Positions 1 through 10,639 of a DNA stretch of 64,000 nucleotides are shown here, in pieces. The translations under genes were made by a program, and so were the position numbers. The notes under the pieces are model-generated. The model saw only the letters and a list, made by a program, of their open reading frames with translations, had not been told where the DNA came from and made no database searches. The first letter of the stretch is position 1; the number at the start of each line of letters is the position of its first letter. The stretch comes from Gonocerus acuteangulatus (taxonomy: Eukaryota; Arthropoda; Insecta; Hemiptera; Coreidae), in the NCBI GenBank assembly GCA_946811695.1, contig OX328132.1, positions 124,131,406 through 124,195,405 on the forward strand, read 5' to 3'.

Positions 1-280
1 GTATTTCACCGGTTAGAATATACAAGCTTTTACCGATTCTTTACTCCAGGGCCTATAAGCACTTATAAAAACGTGCCTGTAGACACTATATATTTAATTT
101 CCTTGCAACGAAACAGCTATTTAACATCCGAAATAATGTATTTAACAAATCTCAACCGATTTACCAAATAGAAGGACACAAAACCTAAATACTTCGTGTT
201 GTTTATAAGTAATTTATGGACGATTATCACTGTTTTTGGCTCCGATATACCAAACTCAATAATTAGGTAGGCAGAAGGTT
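1..280. other. unassigned AT-rich sequence
   Basis: No open frame, repeat unit or transposon end is recognised here. It runs up to the right end of the first family S element. Confidence 0.4.
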
Positions 281-1110
281 AAAAATTCCGACTCGCAGTA
301 ACTGCGTCATCTTAGCGCGGTTCCGTTCTTTATCCCTAGTGTCATTTAGAAAGATTGAAATAGAAAGAGTTATTAATCTGGTTAGAATTTTCGTGAAATA
401 GTTGTACGTGACAAACGGCCAGTGTACCCTTGCCTTGAAATACACCCTACGGCAGGGTAGGCCAGCCCCCACCACCCACGATAATAAAAATTAGAAATAC
501 TTATTTCACAGTTTAATTCATCGAAAAATATAATATTTCTCATTATCTTGCCTTCTTCTACTATAATACTAATATTACAAATAAATACAACTTAAAACAA
601 AAAATAACCAATTTCAAATTGAGCTAAGCAATTACAAAAACCCGTTCAAAAGAACAAAACAAACACATTTGAAGTTTTAAGAACTTATTTCTCCAATTGA
701 CATCGCCTAATCGTAAATTGCTTCGGAGCATTTTTTATAGACAATTTAGTAAGCTTCCGAATGGTTACCTTCAACTTACCACGATTTTCCAGCCATTTTA
801 AAGACATTAAGGAAATTATACAAAGTTCCCAAAACTTTTCATGTCTATTATTATTATTATTTTTTTTTTTAAATGCTTCCGTAACTCCAAACTCAACCAA
901 ACTTTAAACAATTTAGTTTCGATAAATTTCGAACATGCAGAAAATATTTCAACTGAATCCCATGATTCTTAGTACCCAAACCAAAAACTTCATACAACAA
1001 CTACTTTTCCAATTTTCACGAAAACGGTTACAGATATCGCCTTAAAAATGGTTTCATTCGTTTTCCAACGCGAAGGAAAACTTTTGTACACACGGTGGGC
1101 AGGCCGCCTT
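281..1110 (-). mobile_element. family S DNA element, copy S1 (left end missing)
   Basis: Family S is a repeat of about 1.1 kb seen at least ten times in the window. Its right end, in minus-strand reading, carries the core GAACCGCGCTAAGATGACGC; here that end lies at 281-325. The body matches the other copies through landmarks such as the AGTAAGCTT stretch near 750 and the stretch at 1048-1075. Similarity stops near 1110, so the left end with its hairpin is missing. No transposase frame is present; it looks non-autonomous. The superfamily is not established. Confidence 0.6.
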
Positions 1111-1732
1111 AATGCCTCGGAAATCGTTTGTACACCTGGCGTGCCATCGGTCTCGAATGGGTTAATACACTTCCAAGTACACGTTTTAGCGAATTTCCTC
1201 CCGCGTTTCAGAACCCACAGATCACGATAGTAGGAGGAATACTCTTCCAAGAGTACCGCAATAACTACATTCCTTAAGCAGGCTACACACAGTCAGGCGG
1301 ACTGTTCAGGTCTAACTGACAGGCCTGGCTGATCGTGTCGAGCCTGTTTTAGGAAAGAAAGACCACTGACCATTAGCAATCCACGTTAAACAGACCGAAC
1401 TAAAAACGCCGAAAGTAAAATAGCTGATGGCCGCAAACCTATTAGTGTTAGAAATGTTGCACCTCTTGCAAATTACTCGAGACGATTGGAGGGGAAAGTA
1501 ATAAAATGACGAAATTAAACTTAAAGCCGATGTAAAACCTTTTATTGCATATTTTCGTCTAATTGAAGCCTAGATTTAACACCGACTTCATTTTATGCTC
1601 CTTAAAACTTTAATTAATCTCTCATAAGAAGCTGTCGAGGAACGAAGAATCCCCCCCCCCCCTTAATTCCTATGACTCCTCTTTTTTCGATGCTTCATTA
1701 GCGCGTTAACTCCTTCATTAGGAATAAAAAAA
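1111..1732. other. unassigned sequence
   Basis: No gene or repeat unit recognised. A C-run lies at 1650-1662. The opposing open frames at 990-1250 and 1048-1230 partly overlap the S1 element and show no protein-like features. Confidence 0.35.
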
Positions 1733-2983
1733 GACTGACGTGCAGGAACTGCGTCATCTGGACGTGTTTAATTTTCTATCCCTAGTGTCGCCTGGAAAGC
1801 TTAGAATAGAAACAGTTAATGTTTCGTCCTAAAATTTCGTGAAATATTCCCAATACCGTTTCGTGAAATGAAATCCCAAAACCAAGAAAGATCTTAGGCG
1901 CCACAACAGGAAACTGATCATAACCGAAAATTGCTCCCCTTAAGCCCCGATTTCTCCGTATAAGATCCCTCTATAAAAAATCTCATAAGAACCGTATTAG
2001 TAAGTAAGTTAATAAGCTTCCGAATGGATACTTTATATTTACTAGGACTTTCCACCATTTTCGAGATATATAGTGATATATCCGAAAATATCAAAATAAA
2101 TCAAGTTTTGCCCAGTTTCCACGGGAACGGTTGTAGCATTGGAATTTGTTTCATTAGATTCACTACATCTATTTATAAAACTCCGATTAATGAATTGCAA
2201 TAAACCCTACAAGGCTCCGACAGGTAAAGATCTGAGACTCCCTCAGCCATCGAGCAAGGCTCAATTCAAAACACTAACATTCTTCTCATGTTTTAAGGAA
2301 CAAAAATCAATTAAAATAACATCAACTAATTAAAAACTAAGACAAACAGAGGAAAAAACCTAATTAAAAAATGAGATAAACCGAGACAAAAATTCACACA
2401 CGCCAATCCGCTTGGAAATAACTTTGTCTAAAAACGAAATATTGTTTCTAATTTTACGTATCCTGTTTTATTGCCAAATACATTTTTGTTCTATAATCAA
2501 TAAAAAAAAAATTACAAGCAATAAAAAACTAAGGATAACAGGCAAAAAAGAACCGTTCAAATAAAATAAACCAACTACTTCAAAGATTTGAGGAGTTATT
2601 TCTCAAAATGAGATTGTTCCATCGAAAATTCCCTCAGAACATTTTTTGTAGAAAATGTAGTAAGCTTTTGAATAGACACATTCAATTTACCACGATTTCT
2701 AAACCGTTTTCGAGATACTAAGGAAAATACACAAAGTTTCGTAAACTTTTCATGTCTATTAATAAAATATTGTATTCTACTTCTTCCTTAAGTCCAAACG
2801 TAACCAAAATTTAAACAGATTTGTTAATATGAATTTCAAACTTGCAGAAAATATTTTAACTGAATCCCATTATTCTAAGTACCCAAACCAAAAACTCTAT
2901 TCAACAACTATTTTTCCAATTGAAAACGTGAGTTTTGCTCCAAAAACCATGTTCCGGTGGGCCGATTTTGCTGGTTAACGAAC
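1733..2983 (-). mobile_element. family S DNA element, copy S2, rearranged
   Basis: The right end (1735-1790, with GGAACTGCGTCATC) is followed by family S body sequence twice (near 1990-2120 and again 2460-2980). This suggests two overlapping copies or an internal duplication. The element is cut off at 2984 by a SINE. No coding capacity. Confidence 0.5.
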
Positions 2984-3068
2984 CACGCCTAGTGGGAATC
3001 GAACCAACGACCCTTGGCAGAGAGTGTTAAGTGCTCCCGCCTTAACACTCACGGCCACCGGGCTTCCT
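2984..3068 (-). mobile_element. SINE-B head (tRNA-derived), minus strand
   Basis: Read on the minus strand, a tRNA-like head begins GCCCGGTGGCCGTGAGTG (A-box region) and carries a B-box GGTTCGATTCC followed by CCACTAGGCG. A second copy with the same order lies at 24530-24622. The A/B box pair marks an RNA polymerase III promoter typical of tRNA-derived SINEs. The body seems very short or lost. It is unlikely to be a working tRNA gene, because the anticodon region differs between copies and acceptor-stem pairing is not evident. Confidence 0.6.
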
Positions 3069-3102
3069 AAGTAAAATTATAAACAAATTTTTGTTGTTGT
3101 TT

Positions 3103-3197
3103 ACCTCCGGCAGGAATTTTATCATCCCACGGCTCGCTGGTAAAATTCCTCGCTGCACCCTGGATGTCGGCGCTAATGACCTAGATGTAGATGCGCC

Positions 3198-3245
<48 letters not shown>
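3103..3245 (+). mobile_element. SINE-A 3' part with poly-A tail
   Basis: This is the tRNA-unrelated body of SINE-A: CTCCGGCAGGAATTTTATC through GATGCGCCGT, then about 45 A residues (3200-3245). The tRNA-derived head is absent, so the copy is 5' truncated. The body is the same subtype as the full copy at 37415-37647, including the ACCTCCGG variant at the head-body joint. Confidence 0.8.
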
Positions 3246-3249
<4 letters not shown>

Positions 3250-3748
3250 TGTTGTTAGGGATAGTTGCTGAGTGATATTCGAGGTTGCTGTATGAATATC
3301 TATTCCTGTGCTCCTGTTGGTTTAGTTCTTTAGAACGTATTTTTTTGTCTATTTACCTCACTTTTTAATTAGTTGTTTTTTTTTTAAATGCATTGAACAG
3401 TGAAATGAGTATTCAAGTTATGCATTCACTTCAGAATGTTCATTAAGAAAAATAAAGAGATTGTTTATCTCAAGTTTTTATTGCTTGTTGTTTTTTAAAT
3501 TCATTTAGCAGTGAAAGGAATTTGTCATTAAAACATGACAAGTCAGATGAGAAACTAATTGGGTTGTTTGTAATAGAGGATTTTACTGTAGGTTGTCGGT
3601 GCATAATGGCTCCAAAAGTAGCACTTTTCTTTAAGGTTTCATTGGAATAGGTTTTTTTTTTTTTTTTTGTTTTTTTTTTAAATTATTTAACTAATTGCAC
3701 CAATAGAAAAATACATGCGCCGTAACGCAGTTATCGTAATTTGGTTAA
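3246..3748 (+). mobile_element. family S-like body fragment
   Basis: Parts of this stretch (about 3320-3440) resemble the family S internal segment near 26470-26560, for example the AATGCATTGAACAGTGAAAT block. The rest is low-complexity T-rich sequence. No gene. Confidence 0.35.
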
Positions 3749-3908
3749 TATCAGCACTTTTCCGCTCGCCTCCATAAGGAGGGAACTCGCTTATGAGGTA
3801 GAGCTCATAACCCAATCTGGTAGAGCCGATTACAAAATTTGAAGTTTCGGAATCCGTGGATCAGTAATGTATATTTAGGGTTACTGGTAAGTCGACCCAC
3901 ATCCTTCG
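3749..3908 (+). mobile_element. family S left end, solo
   Basis: A diverged family S left end: a GCACTTTTCCGCTCGCCTCC arm, a short loop, the opposing AGGAGGGAACTCGC arm, then a GAGGTAGAGCTCATAACCC stretch equivalent to the conserved sub-terminal block of other copies. Nothing of the body follows, so it is a truncated copy. Confidence 0.5.
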
Positions 3909-4648
3909 GGAGGTAATAGTTTTTTATTTATTTTTTTTTTAATTTTCTTTATTTGGTATAAAACAAAAAATAACAATAACACGTGTGTACCTCTATACCA
4001 CACAAACAAACTAATTCTAGAATAGTTTTGGCCATAAGAAACAATTTTAGGCCCATATTGCCTTATCCAAAAGTTATCCGATTTTCAAGATATTTAATAT
4101 TTTAGGCTTTTTAAAAAAAGCCACTGTTGCTTCGGTTTTGGGTATTATTTCTTTATTTCTAGCATTTGAGCAGATATTTTATATTGTTTTTGTATTAGGG
4201 AGATTCAGAATCAACTATTAATTAAATAAAAATATCAAATTTTTACTGGACAACGGATGGTACGACCCAATAACTAAAATTTACATGATTTTTCCCTAAA
4301 ACCTGTAACTTCAACTCTATCTCTTTAAGAAAAAAAATATTAGTAGCTATTCCTGCAAGTTGTACTAAAAACTGTTTATGAATCTACACAAAAAGGTATG
4401 ATAGTCCCGTAAAATGTTTATAATTCTTGAAAATAAGTGTGCAAACAGATAAGCGGGAGGTAATTTAAGTTGCACTTAACTCACTTTTCTTATACACATT
4501 TTTCTTGAGGATCACAAGTTTTTTTTCTAAGAATTATAAACATTTTACCTGACTATTATACCTTTTTGTGGTGCTTAATAAACAGAGATGTTTTGGATAA
4601 GGCAATATGGGTTTACAAATTTGGTTTTGAGCAAAACTATCACCTCAT
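3909..4648. mobile_element. fold-back element with nested inverted arms
   Basis: Outer ends pair as inverted repeats (GAGGTAATAGTTTT near 3911 with AAAACTATCACCTC near 4633). Inner arms pair at about 4048-4075 and 4588-4613 (CCCATATTGCCTTATCCAAA and its complement) and again at about 4393-4432 and 4527-4567. The interior has no coding frame. This is the architecture of a non-autonomous fold-back DNA element or MITE. No target duplication was found. Confidence 0.55.
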
Positions 4649-4731
4649 GAAGGTTGTGTATATATATATATGGTGGTATATCCAATTCTTTTTCTCAACA
4701 GAACCGCCTCATCTTGTCTAGTGTCTTGCGA

Positions 4732-4882
4732 TTTTTTTTTTTTCTTTTCTTTTTTTTTTTTTTTTGCGCACATGGCTCAACGAGCCGTGAGATTAGAAAA
4801 TTCCTTCCACCGGTGGGAATCGAACCCATCATCCCCCGCAAGGAAAACTAAGGCGTTAGCCACTAGACCACGGGGAGACCCC
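4732..4882 (-). mobile_element. SINE-A copy, minus strand, internally deleted
   Basis: The T-rich tract (4732-4764) is the poly-A tail. The head follows on the minus strand with B-box GGTTCGATTCC (4813-4823 region) and an A-box like TGGTCTAGTGGCTAACGCC. The central body is shorter than in other copies. Confidence 0.7.
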
Positions 4883-5142
4883 CCCCCCCTTAAATTTTGA
4901 TCTCTATTTTGAAACCATTCGTCCAAATTTAGTTTAACTCGATAGAGTCGTAAATTTATTCCGAACGATAATTTTTTAAACCTTCCTTTTTTTTTCGCTC
5001 GAGTCTAGGCAGGTGTTGGAAGCGAACATAAACGTTTTAACGAGTCGAGAGCTGTTAATGGGTCGACGGCTTCACTGGGCTTCGCTACTGTTTTTTGCTT
5101 GTCGAATCCTTTCCAAGTGTGGGGGCAACCGGAGCTGTAACA

Positions 5143-5814
5143 CAGAGTATGGCATGTCTCCATCTTATTGTAAGTATACATCTTCTCTTACAGAGTAGGG
5201 CATGTCTCCATCTTATTGTAAGCATACATCTTCTCTTACAGAGTAGGGCATGTCTCCATCTTATTGTAAGTATACATCTTCTCTTACAGAGTAGGGCATG
5301 TCTCCATCTTATTGTAAGTATACATCTTCTCTTACAGAGTAGGGCATGTCTCCATCTTATTGTAAGTATACATCTTCTCTTACAGAGTAGGGCATGTCTC
5401 CATCTTATTGTAAGTATACATCTTCTCTTACAGAGTAGGGCATGTCTCCATCTTATTGTAAGTATACATCTTCTCTTACAGAGTAGGGCATGTCTCCATC
5501 TTATTGTAAGTATACATCTTCTCTTACAGAGTAGGGCATGTCTCCGTCTTATTGTAAGTATACATCTTCTCTTACAGAGTAGGGCATGTCTCCATCTTAT
5601 TGTAAGTATACATCTTCTCTTACAGAGTAGGGCATGTCTCCATCTTATTGTAAGTATACATCTTCTCTTACAGAGTAGGGCATGTCTCCATCTTATTGTA
5701 AGTATACATCTTCTCTTACAGAGTAGGGCATGTCTCCATCTTATTGTAAGTATACATCTTCTCTTACAGAGTAGGGCATGTCTCCATCTTATTGTAAGTA
5801 TACATCTTCTCTTA
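5143..5814. repeat. 48-bp tandem array, 14 copies
   Basis: Unit of 48 bp starting CAGAGTAGGGCATGTCTCC and ending CATCTTCTCTTA. It is repeated 14 times, with only scattered single-base changes visible (for example near 5221 and 5545). Because 48 is divisible by three and the unit lacks in-frame stops, frames on both strands stay open for about 255 codons with 16-residue repeats. These frames are an artefact of the array, not genes. The unit start resembles the end of an adjacent AT-rich element (CAGAGTTGGGCATTATTG at 5815). Confidence 0.95.
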
Positions 5815-6235
5815 CAGAGTTGGGCATTATTGAATAAGAATTTATTCATTTATTTAGTTATTCATTGACTGATTTTTATTTAATATTTAATGAATAATTA
5901 ATTATTTTTAATTCTTCATTCATAATATCTATAAATTTAAAAAAATATGGTTCATGGGAAAAAAAAGTAGGTCAATTATCCTTTTTTGACCAGTATTGAT
6001 GTACTAAGTACACTGTTCTCAAAACATGTTCTGTAATGATTTCCTTTATTTAAAAGAAAAAATAAATGTGAAATTTTTTGTTTTGTGTTGTCAACCACCA
6101 AGCAGTCATTAAACTCATGGTTAAAGAGCTATTTAAGCTGATGTAATAGTAATTAATGTGCTGGAGTCTTTAATTTTAAGATTCGCGAATAATGCAGCAA
6201 TTGTTTAATAATAAATTGTTTGCTTATTTATAGCT

Positions 6236-6600
6236 TTTCTCGGTGTTAGTTGTCTTTATTTTTGTAACTCATTTAGAATAATTTTTTCAACACGGCAGAT
6301 TTGGTGGTGGGTTTTAGTGTTAGCTAGTTTTAAATTTTATTTATTAGATCTGTGGAGCTTAAAAATTCAAAAAGCTTAAGGATTTGGTTGGGATGGTCCG
6401 CTAGAATTTCACTAATTATATTTGGTAGCTGGGCATCTCTTTGATTCTCGTAAAGTAAAAATTTGTGCTGCAAAAAATATTAAAGATTGACTTAATTCAA
6501 TATAACCTTCCACCTCATGAATTGAATTCATTACACAAGCACACAAAATAAAAAAAGTTTTTTTTTTCTTCTAAAGACACCATAAATATATTCTTATGTA
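6236..6600. other. probable insertion inside V1
   Basis: This stretch separates core sequence (ending AATAATAAATTGTTTGC) from sequence (TTCTTATGTATTTCGAC) that is contiguous in the inverted copy near 13310-13335. It holds no recognised ends or frames. Confidence 0.4.
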
Positions 6601-6603
6601 TTT

Positions 6604-7005
6604 CGACGCGCTCCGGGGTCTGTTTCACCCCAGCACGTCAGGTTTAAGACCATTTGAAGTTACAATTTCGTATGAAGTCGTTTAAGAAGAAATAACTAGA
6701 GCTTCCATGGTTCTGAGGGTCGCTGAATTCGAATCCGATGTCTGTTTCACCCAACTGGCGGAAAAGCAAGGTCATTTCAAGGACAAATGTGTTTATTTTC
6801 CAAAAAAATAATCTGCAGTCAAAAATTTATTTTTTGCAAAATAGACATATATATGCCTTGAAATGACCTTGATTTTGCGCCGATGGGGTGAAACAGACCT
6901 CGGATTCGAATTCAGCGACCTTCATAACCATGGAAGCTCTAGTTATTTCTTCTTAAACGACTTCATATGAAATTTAACCTTCAAATGCCCTGAATCAAAT
7001 AACTG
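6604..7005. repeat. large imperfect palindrome ending V1
   Basis: Left arm about 6604-6782 and right arm about 6855-7005 are inverted copies of the same module (landmarks AACTAGAGCTTCCATGGTT at about 6697 and its complement at about 6929; AAGGTCATTTCAAGG near 6769 against its complement near 6857). The 70-bp centre is AT-rich. The module corresponds to the 121-bp unit amplified at 12790-13310. Confidence 0.8.
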
Positions 7006-7750
7006 AAATTTAGTTTTTGGTTAGACGGGTGTTTGTTTATATATGTAAATAAACCAATTAGAGCAACCAATTTATTTGTGACGTATGGGGCTTGAACCTT
7101 GGTGATTTCTTATCGGCACCTCTGTGTTCCTTCATGGGATATCTTATATGCCCTCATGGGATATCTTATATGGCCTCATAAGCGCGTTTCCTTCCTACAA
7201 GGATAGAATCATACCTTCAAAAAAGAATAAGGATTTTTCAACATCTTCCTTTGAAATTTTCCTCAAAACCAGAAAGAGTCGGACTTTCTTTTTAATAAAT
7301 TATGAATATAACTCAGTTAATTGGTGAAATATTTTGTTGAATAGAATTTGCCGAGGATATTTGGTGGCCAACCCCGTATGGATTCCTTGACCCACATTTC
7401 CATGTTAGAGAAGTCACTTTCTCTTCAGGAGCGCCTAGATTCGGAAAGTATGCCAACTTTGCACCGACAACATTCACAATTAATACCTACAAAGTTAAAA
7501 GGCAAAATTTAACTCTCAATTAGCAATAGTTTGCCACAAACGGTTACATAATTAGGCGTATTTATTCAATTCTAGTCAAAATAACCAGTAATATTTGTTA
7601 TTCACATTATAGAAACGTGGATTGTGAGAATTTCATCATTATCTCAAATTTAGCAATTCAGGTTACACTTCTGAAAAAAATTTGAAAAATATCTTCAAAC
7701 GTCTATCTAATAGATACTGAAACTTACACTCGTTAAATTATATATATATA
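7006..7750. other. unassigned sequence
   Basis: No convincing gene. A short direct repeat (CATGGGATATCTTATATG) occurs at 7133-7171, next to a family S-like end fragment (CCTCATAAGCGCGTTTCCTT, 7174-7193). Confidence 0.35.
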
Positions 7751-7990
7751 CAGGGTGGCCCAGGTATGCGGGCCACAAGAGAAATAACTACTAAACGGTT
7801 GGAGATATTAACATTTTTCATAGGAGCAAAGTTGTAGTTCTCGTCGAGATCTATAAAATGGTGGAAATGAGAAAGTGACACTTTCAAGGGCTCAAATAGG
7901 CCTTTGAAGGGAAGGGTTTCCTCTTTACCTATATTTTGCATTATATTTTCAAAATATACTAACAAAACAAGGAAGAAGCGTGCAAACCGG
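7751..7990. mobile_element. CAGGGTG-type DNA transposon end
   Basis: A TATA tract is followed by CAGGGTGGCCCAGGTATGCG, resembling the CAGGGTGTCCC terminus common on arthropod Tc1/mariner-related elements, and by about 200 bp without stops in one frame that codes nothing recognisable. A related end lies at 20108-20120. Only one end is visible. Confidence 0.45.
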
Positions 7991-8239
7991 GTTTCGATGC
8001 GTCAGGTAGTTTATGTAAAAATACTTTTTCATTTGCATGTATTCCTCATCTGAAATTCCCAAAAAAAGGCACTTATATATATATAATATGGTGGAAATCT
8101 GGTGCAGTTTCTTCGCAGAGGGAACTAAGTAATTTCGGGTTGATGTAATGTTTTTAATTGCGAATTTAATATTAATGTTGCTTTAGGTTCTTAATTGGGC
8201 TATGAAATTTAGAATATGGAAAGGCAATATATATATATA

Positions 8240-8435
8240 TATAAAATCAGTCAATAAATTCTTATTCAATAAAAAGTTTTTGAATGATGGGTCCACTCTG
8301 TTATTCATCGAATAAAAAATAAATCAGTGGTTTGAATAATTTATTCAATGAATAAATTGTTATTCGATAAAAAATTGAATTTGAATGATTATTGAATAAA
8401 AAATGTATTGAATAATACCCCTACTCTGAGTGATA
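8240..8435. mobile_element. AT-rich MITE-like repeat (ATTCAATGAATAAA family)
   Basis: Contains landmarks GTTATTCATCGAATAAA, ATCAGTGG and TTGAATAATACCCCTACTCTG. The same series recurs at 12590-12710, 13730-13830 and 58390-58540. The terminal CAGAGTAGGG-like end recalls hAT-type ends, but no TIR pair or target duplication can be fixed. Confidence 0.5.
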
Positions 8436-8520
8436 GACAGTTATGATCATGGAGTTTTCCTGTCACGTTCCGCAGTTAAGAAGATATACTTAGACTTATT
8501 ATGCTGCAGGTCATTTCAAG

Positions 8521-9855
8521 TAGTGATGGGCGATTCTCCGATGGGTGAATCGATTAGAATCGAAATGAAATAGAAATTTCGTAGGTAATTGTAAGTAATC
8601 GTGAAATCGATCCATATCGCAGATCGATCTTCTGAGCCTAGAAGATCGAACTTTTGAATCGATCTGAGCTCGACGATCGTTTTAGCGCGGTTCCTCCCTC
8701 CCTTCATAGGGAGGAACCCCGCTTATAAGGTTGATCTCATGAAACAATCCGGAAGTGCCGACTAGAAAATTTCGCCTTTCAGAACCCCTAGAGACCGAAA
8801 ATAACGGTGGTTCAAATTTGTGTATATATACATATATTTGTCTGTTCGCTCATTTCTGGCTTCCCTAATGGTCCGATTGTGATGAAATTTGGTACAAAAA
8901 TCCGTCGACGAATTTGAAAGGTCAAGTTCGTTAACCAGCAGAATCCGCCCACTGGAAGATGGCGTTTGGGGCGAAATTCGCGCAAAAAAAATCGTAACGG
9001 TTACGTTTTTGAGTTCATAAGCTTGTAGGTACTCGTTTTATAGGCTTCTTGGGTTAGGAAAACGAATGAAACCATTTTCAAGGCGATAGCTTTAACCGTT
9101 TTCGAGAAAATCGGAAAAAAATTTTGAATACCGTTTTTGGTTTGGGTACTTAGAATAATGGGATTCAGTTGAAACATTTTCTGCATGTTCTAATTTCATT
9201 AAAACTAATATGTTGAAATTTTGGTTACGTTTGGAGTAAAGGAAGGGTTAGAATAAAATATTTTATTAACAGACAAGAAAAGTTTTGGTAACTTTGTATA
9301 CTTTCGTTAGTATCTCGAAAACCGTTGACAATCTTGGGAAGCGGAAGATTACCATTCGAAAGCTTACTAAATGCTCTACAAAAAAGGTTCTGAAGAAAGT
9401 TTTAATTAGGCGATGTCAATCGGAGAAATAAGTGCTTAAAACTTTAAAGTATTTGATTTCGTTTATTCGAACGGTTCTTTTTGTCTGTTTTATTCCTTGT
9501 TATTTTTTAATTGCTTATAGTTGGATAATGTATTTGACAATAAAACAGGTTAAGTAAAATAACAAAAACAATTTATTGTTATAAATATAGAGTTCCAAGA
9601 TTCCAAGACCCTGTAACAAGCGGGACCGTTTCTAGTGTTAGCCGACCCTTCCAAGTAAGGTCTTAAATCAAGACCTTTCAAGACTGGTGGAACCAAAATA
9701 ATAACTGCTTCTATTTTAATCGTTCCAAATTAGACTAGGGATAAGAACAGAACCGCGCTAAGATGATGCAGTTCCTGCGAGACGGACTTTTTGTGGATTG
9801 GTGTTTTCATTTAGATTCAGAAGATCGATTCATTTTTGAAAATCGCCCATCACTA
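8521..9855. mobile_element. TIR element with TAGTGATGGGCGATT ends, hosting S4
   Basis: The outer 15 bp are perfect inverted repeats: TAGTGATGGGCGATT at 8521-8535 and its complement at 9841-9855. Such TGATGGGC ends recall hAT elements, but flanking 8-mers do not match. If the first TA is the target duplication, a Tc1/mariner-type MITE is equally possible. Inside, about 150 bp on the left and 60 bp on the right belong to the host element; the rest is a family S insertion. Confidence 0.6.
8681..9795 (+). mobile_element. family S DNA element, full-length copy S4
   Basis: This is the best complete copy. The left end TTTAGCGCGGTTCCTCCC is the first arm of a sub-terminal hairpin (about 8687-8723) whose second arm is GGGAGGAACCCCGC. 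The right end at 9748-9795 is GAACCGCGCTAA followed by GCAGTTCCTGCGAG. The GCGCGGTTC/GAACCGCGC motif is thus inverted between the two ends. About 1.1 kb, no transposase frame. It is nested inside the TIR element 8521-9855. Confidence 0.75.
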
Positions 9856-9960
9856 TTCCTACCTACTAGATACCAAAATGATCACCTTCAAAATTAAATA
9901 TATAAATTTAGCATAAGCTAAATAAAAATAAAAGCATATATAATTTTTATATTTATTTAT

Positions 9961-10047
9961 TTAAGCTTTGTATTCTTCTGGATTCAGAGCAGCTGGCTGG
10001 CCTTTAAGCTTTGTATTCTTCTGGATTCAGAGCAGCTGGCTGGCCTT
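9961..10047. repeat. 43-bp direct duplication
   Basis: Two adjacent copies of a 43-bp unit starting TTAAGCTTTGTATTCTTC. Confidence 0.9.
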
Positions 10048-10203
10048 TAACCTTTATTTGTATATAAATGATGTTTTATAATTAGAAATGACTTTCAAGG
10101 CTTTGTGACATCGAGTCAATTATTTTTCCACTGTAATTCTTAAGGAAATTATCTGAAGGCTTGCCTTTCAAAGCTCGGAGAGCTGGGATCATATTCCGAA
10201 GGA

Positions 10204-10620
10204 ATCCATCCAAAGGTTACACTCTCAAGGTTTGGAGACCCGAAAGTTCTTTATTCTTCTATTCTACTGCTAAAGAAAAGTACCCAAAGTACCAACTCAT
10301 TAAGCGTGGAGTAGTTGGGTTCTTCTTTGTTATACTACAATTCCAAAAGCAATCGTCCAAAGGTTACACTCTCAAGGTTTGGAGTCCCAAAGTTCTTTAT
10401 TCTTCTATTCTGTTGCCAAAGAAAAGTGCCCAAAGTACCAACTCATTAAGCGTGGAGTAGTTAGGTTCTACTTTGTTATACAACAATTCCAAAAGCAATC
10501 CAAAGGTTACACTCTCAATGTTTGGAGTCCCCAAAGTTCTTTATTCTTCTATTCTATTGCCAAAGAAAAGTATCAAAAGTCTAAATCTCACTCACTCAAA
10601 GTAGTCAAAAGGTTTAGAGT
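10204..10620. repeat. about 147-bp tandem repeat, three copies
   Basis: Units start near 10205, 10350 and 10499 with CCAAAGGTTACACTCTCAA. Copies differ by small indels. Open frames across it (10161-10460, 10379-10762) follow the repeat and are not protein-like. Confidence 0.85.
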
Positions 10621-10639
10621 CCCCAACGTCCTTTATATA

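Larger units (their letters stand above)
4997..7005 (+). mobile_element. mosaic element V, plus copy (V1)
   Basis: The modules, in order, are: one copy of a 100-bp unit (4997-5096), a short linker, fourteen 48-bp units (5143-5814), an AT-rich segment (5815-5940), a unique core (5940-6235) and a single 121-bp-type module (about 6604-6745). The same modules in the same order, inverted, form 12716-15329, so both are copies of one mobile element. A segment at about 6236-6600 is absent from the other copy and is probably a later insertion. No transposase was found. The classification is open. Confidence 0.6.

Noticed and set aside
5085..5868. Opposing open frames of about 255 codons with 16-residue repeats
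   Set aside because: Both are produced by a 48-bp tandem unit with a length divisible by three. Openness on both strands and lack of any domain argue against a gene.
8521..9855. Firm hAT assignment from TGATGGGC ends
   Set aside because: The flanking 8-mers do not match, and a TA duplication is equally compatible.
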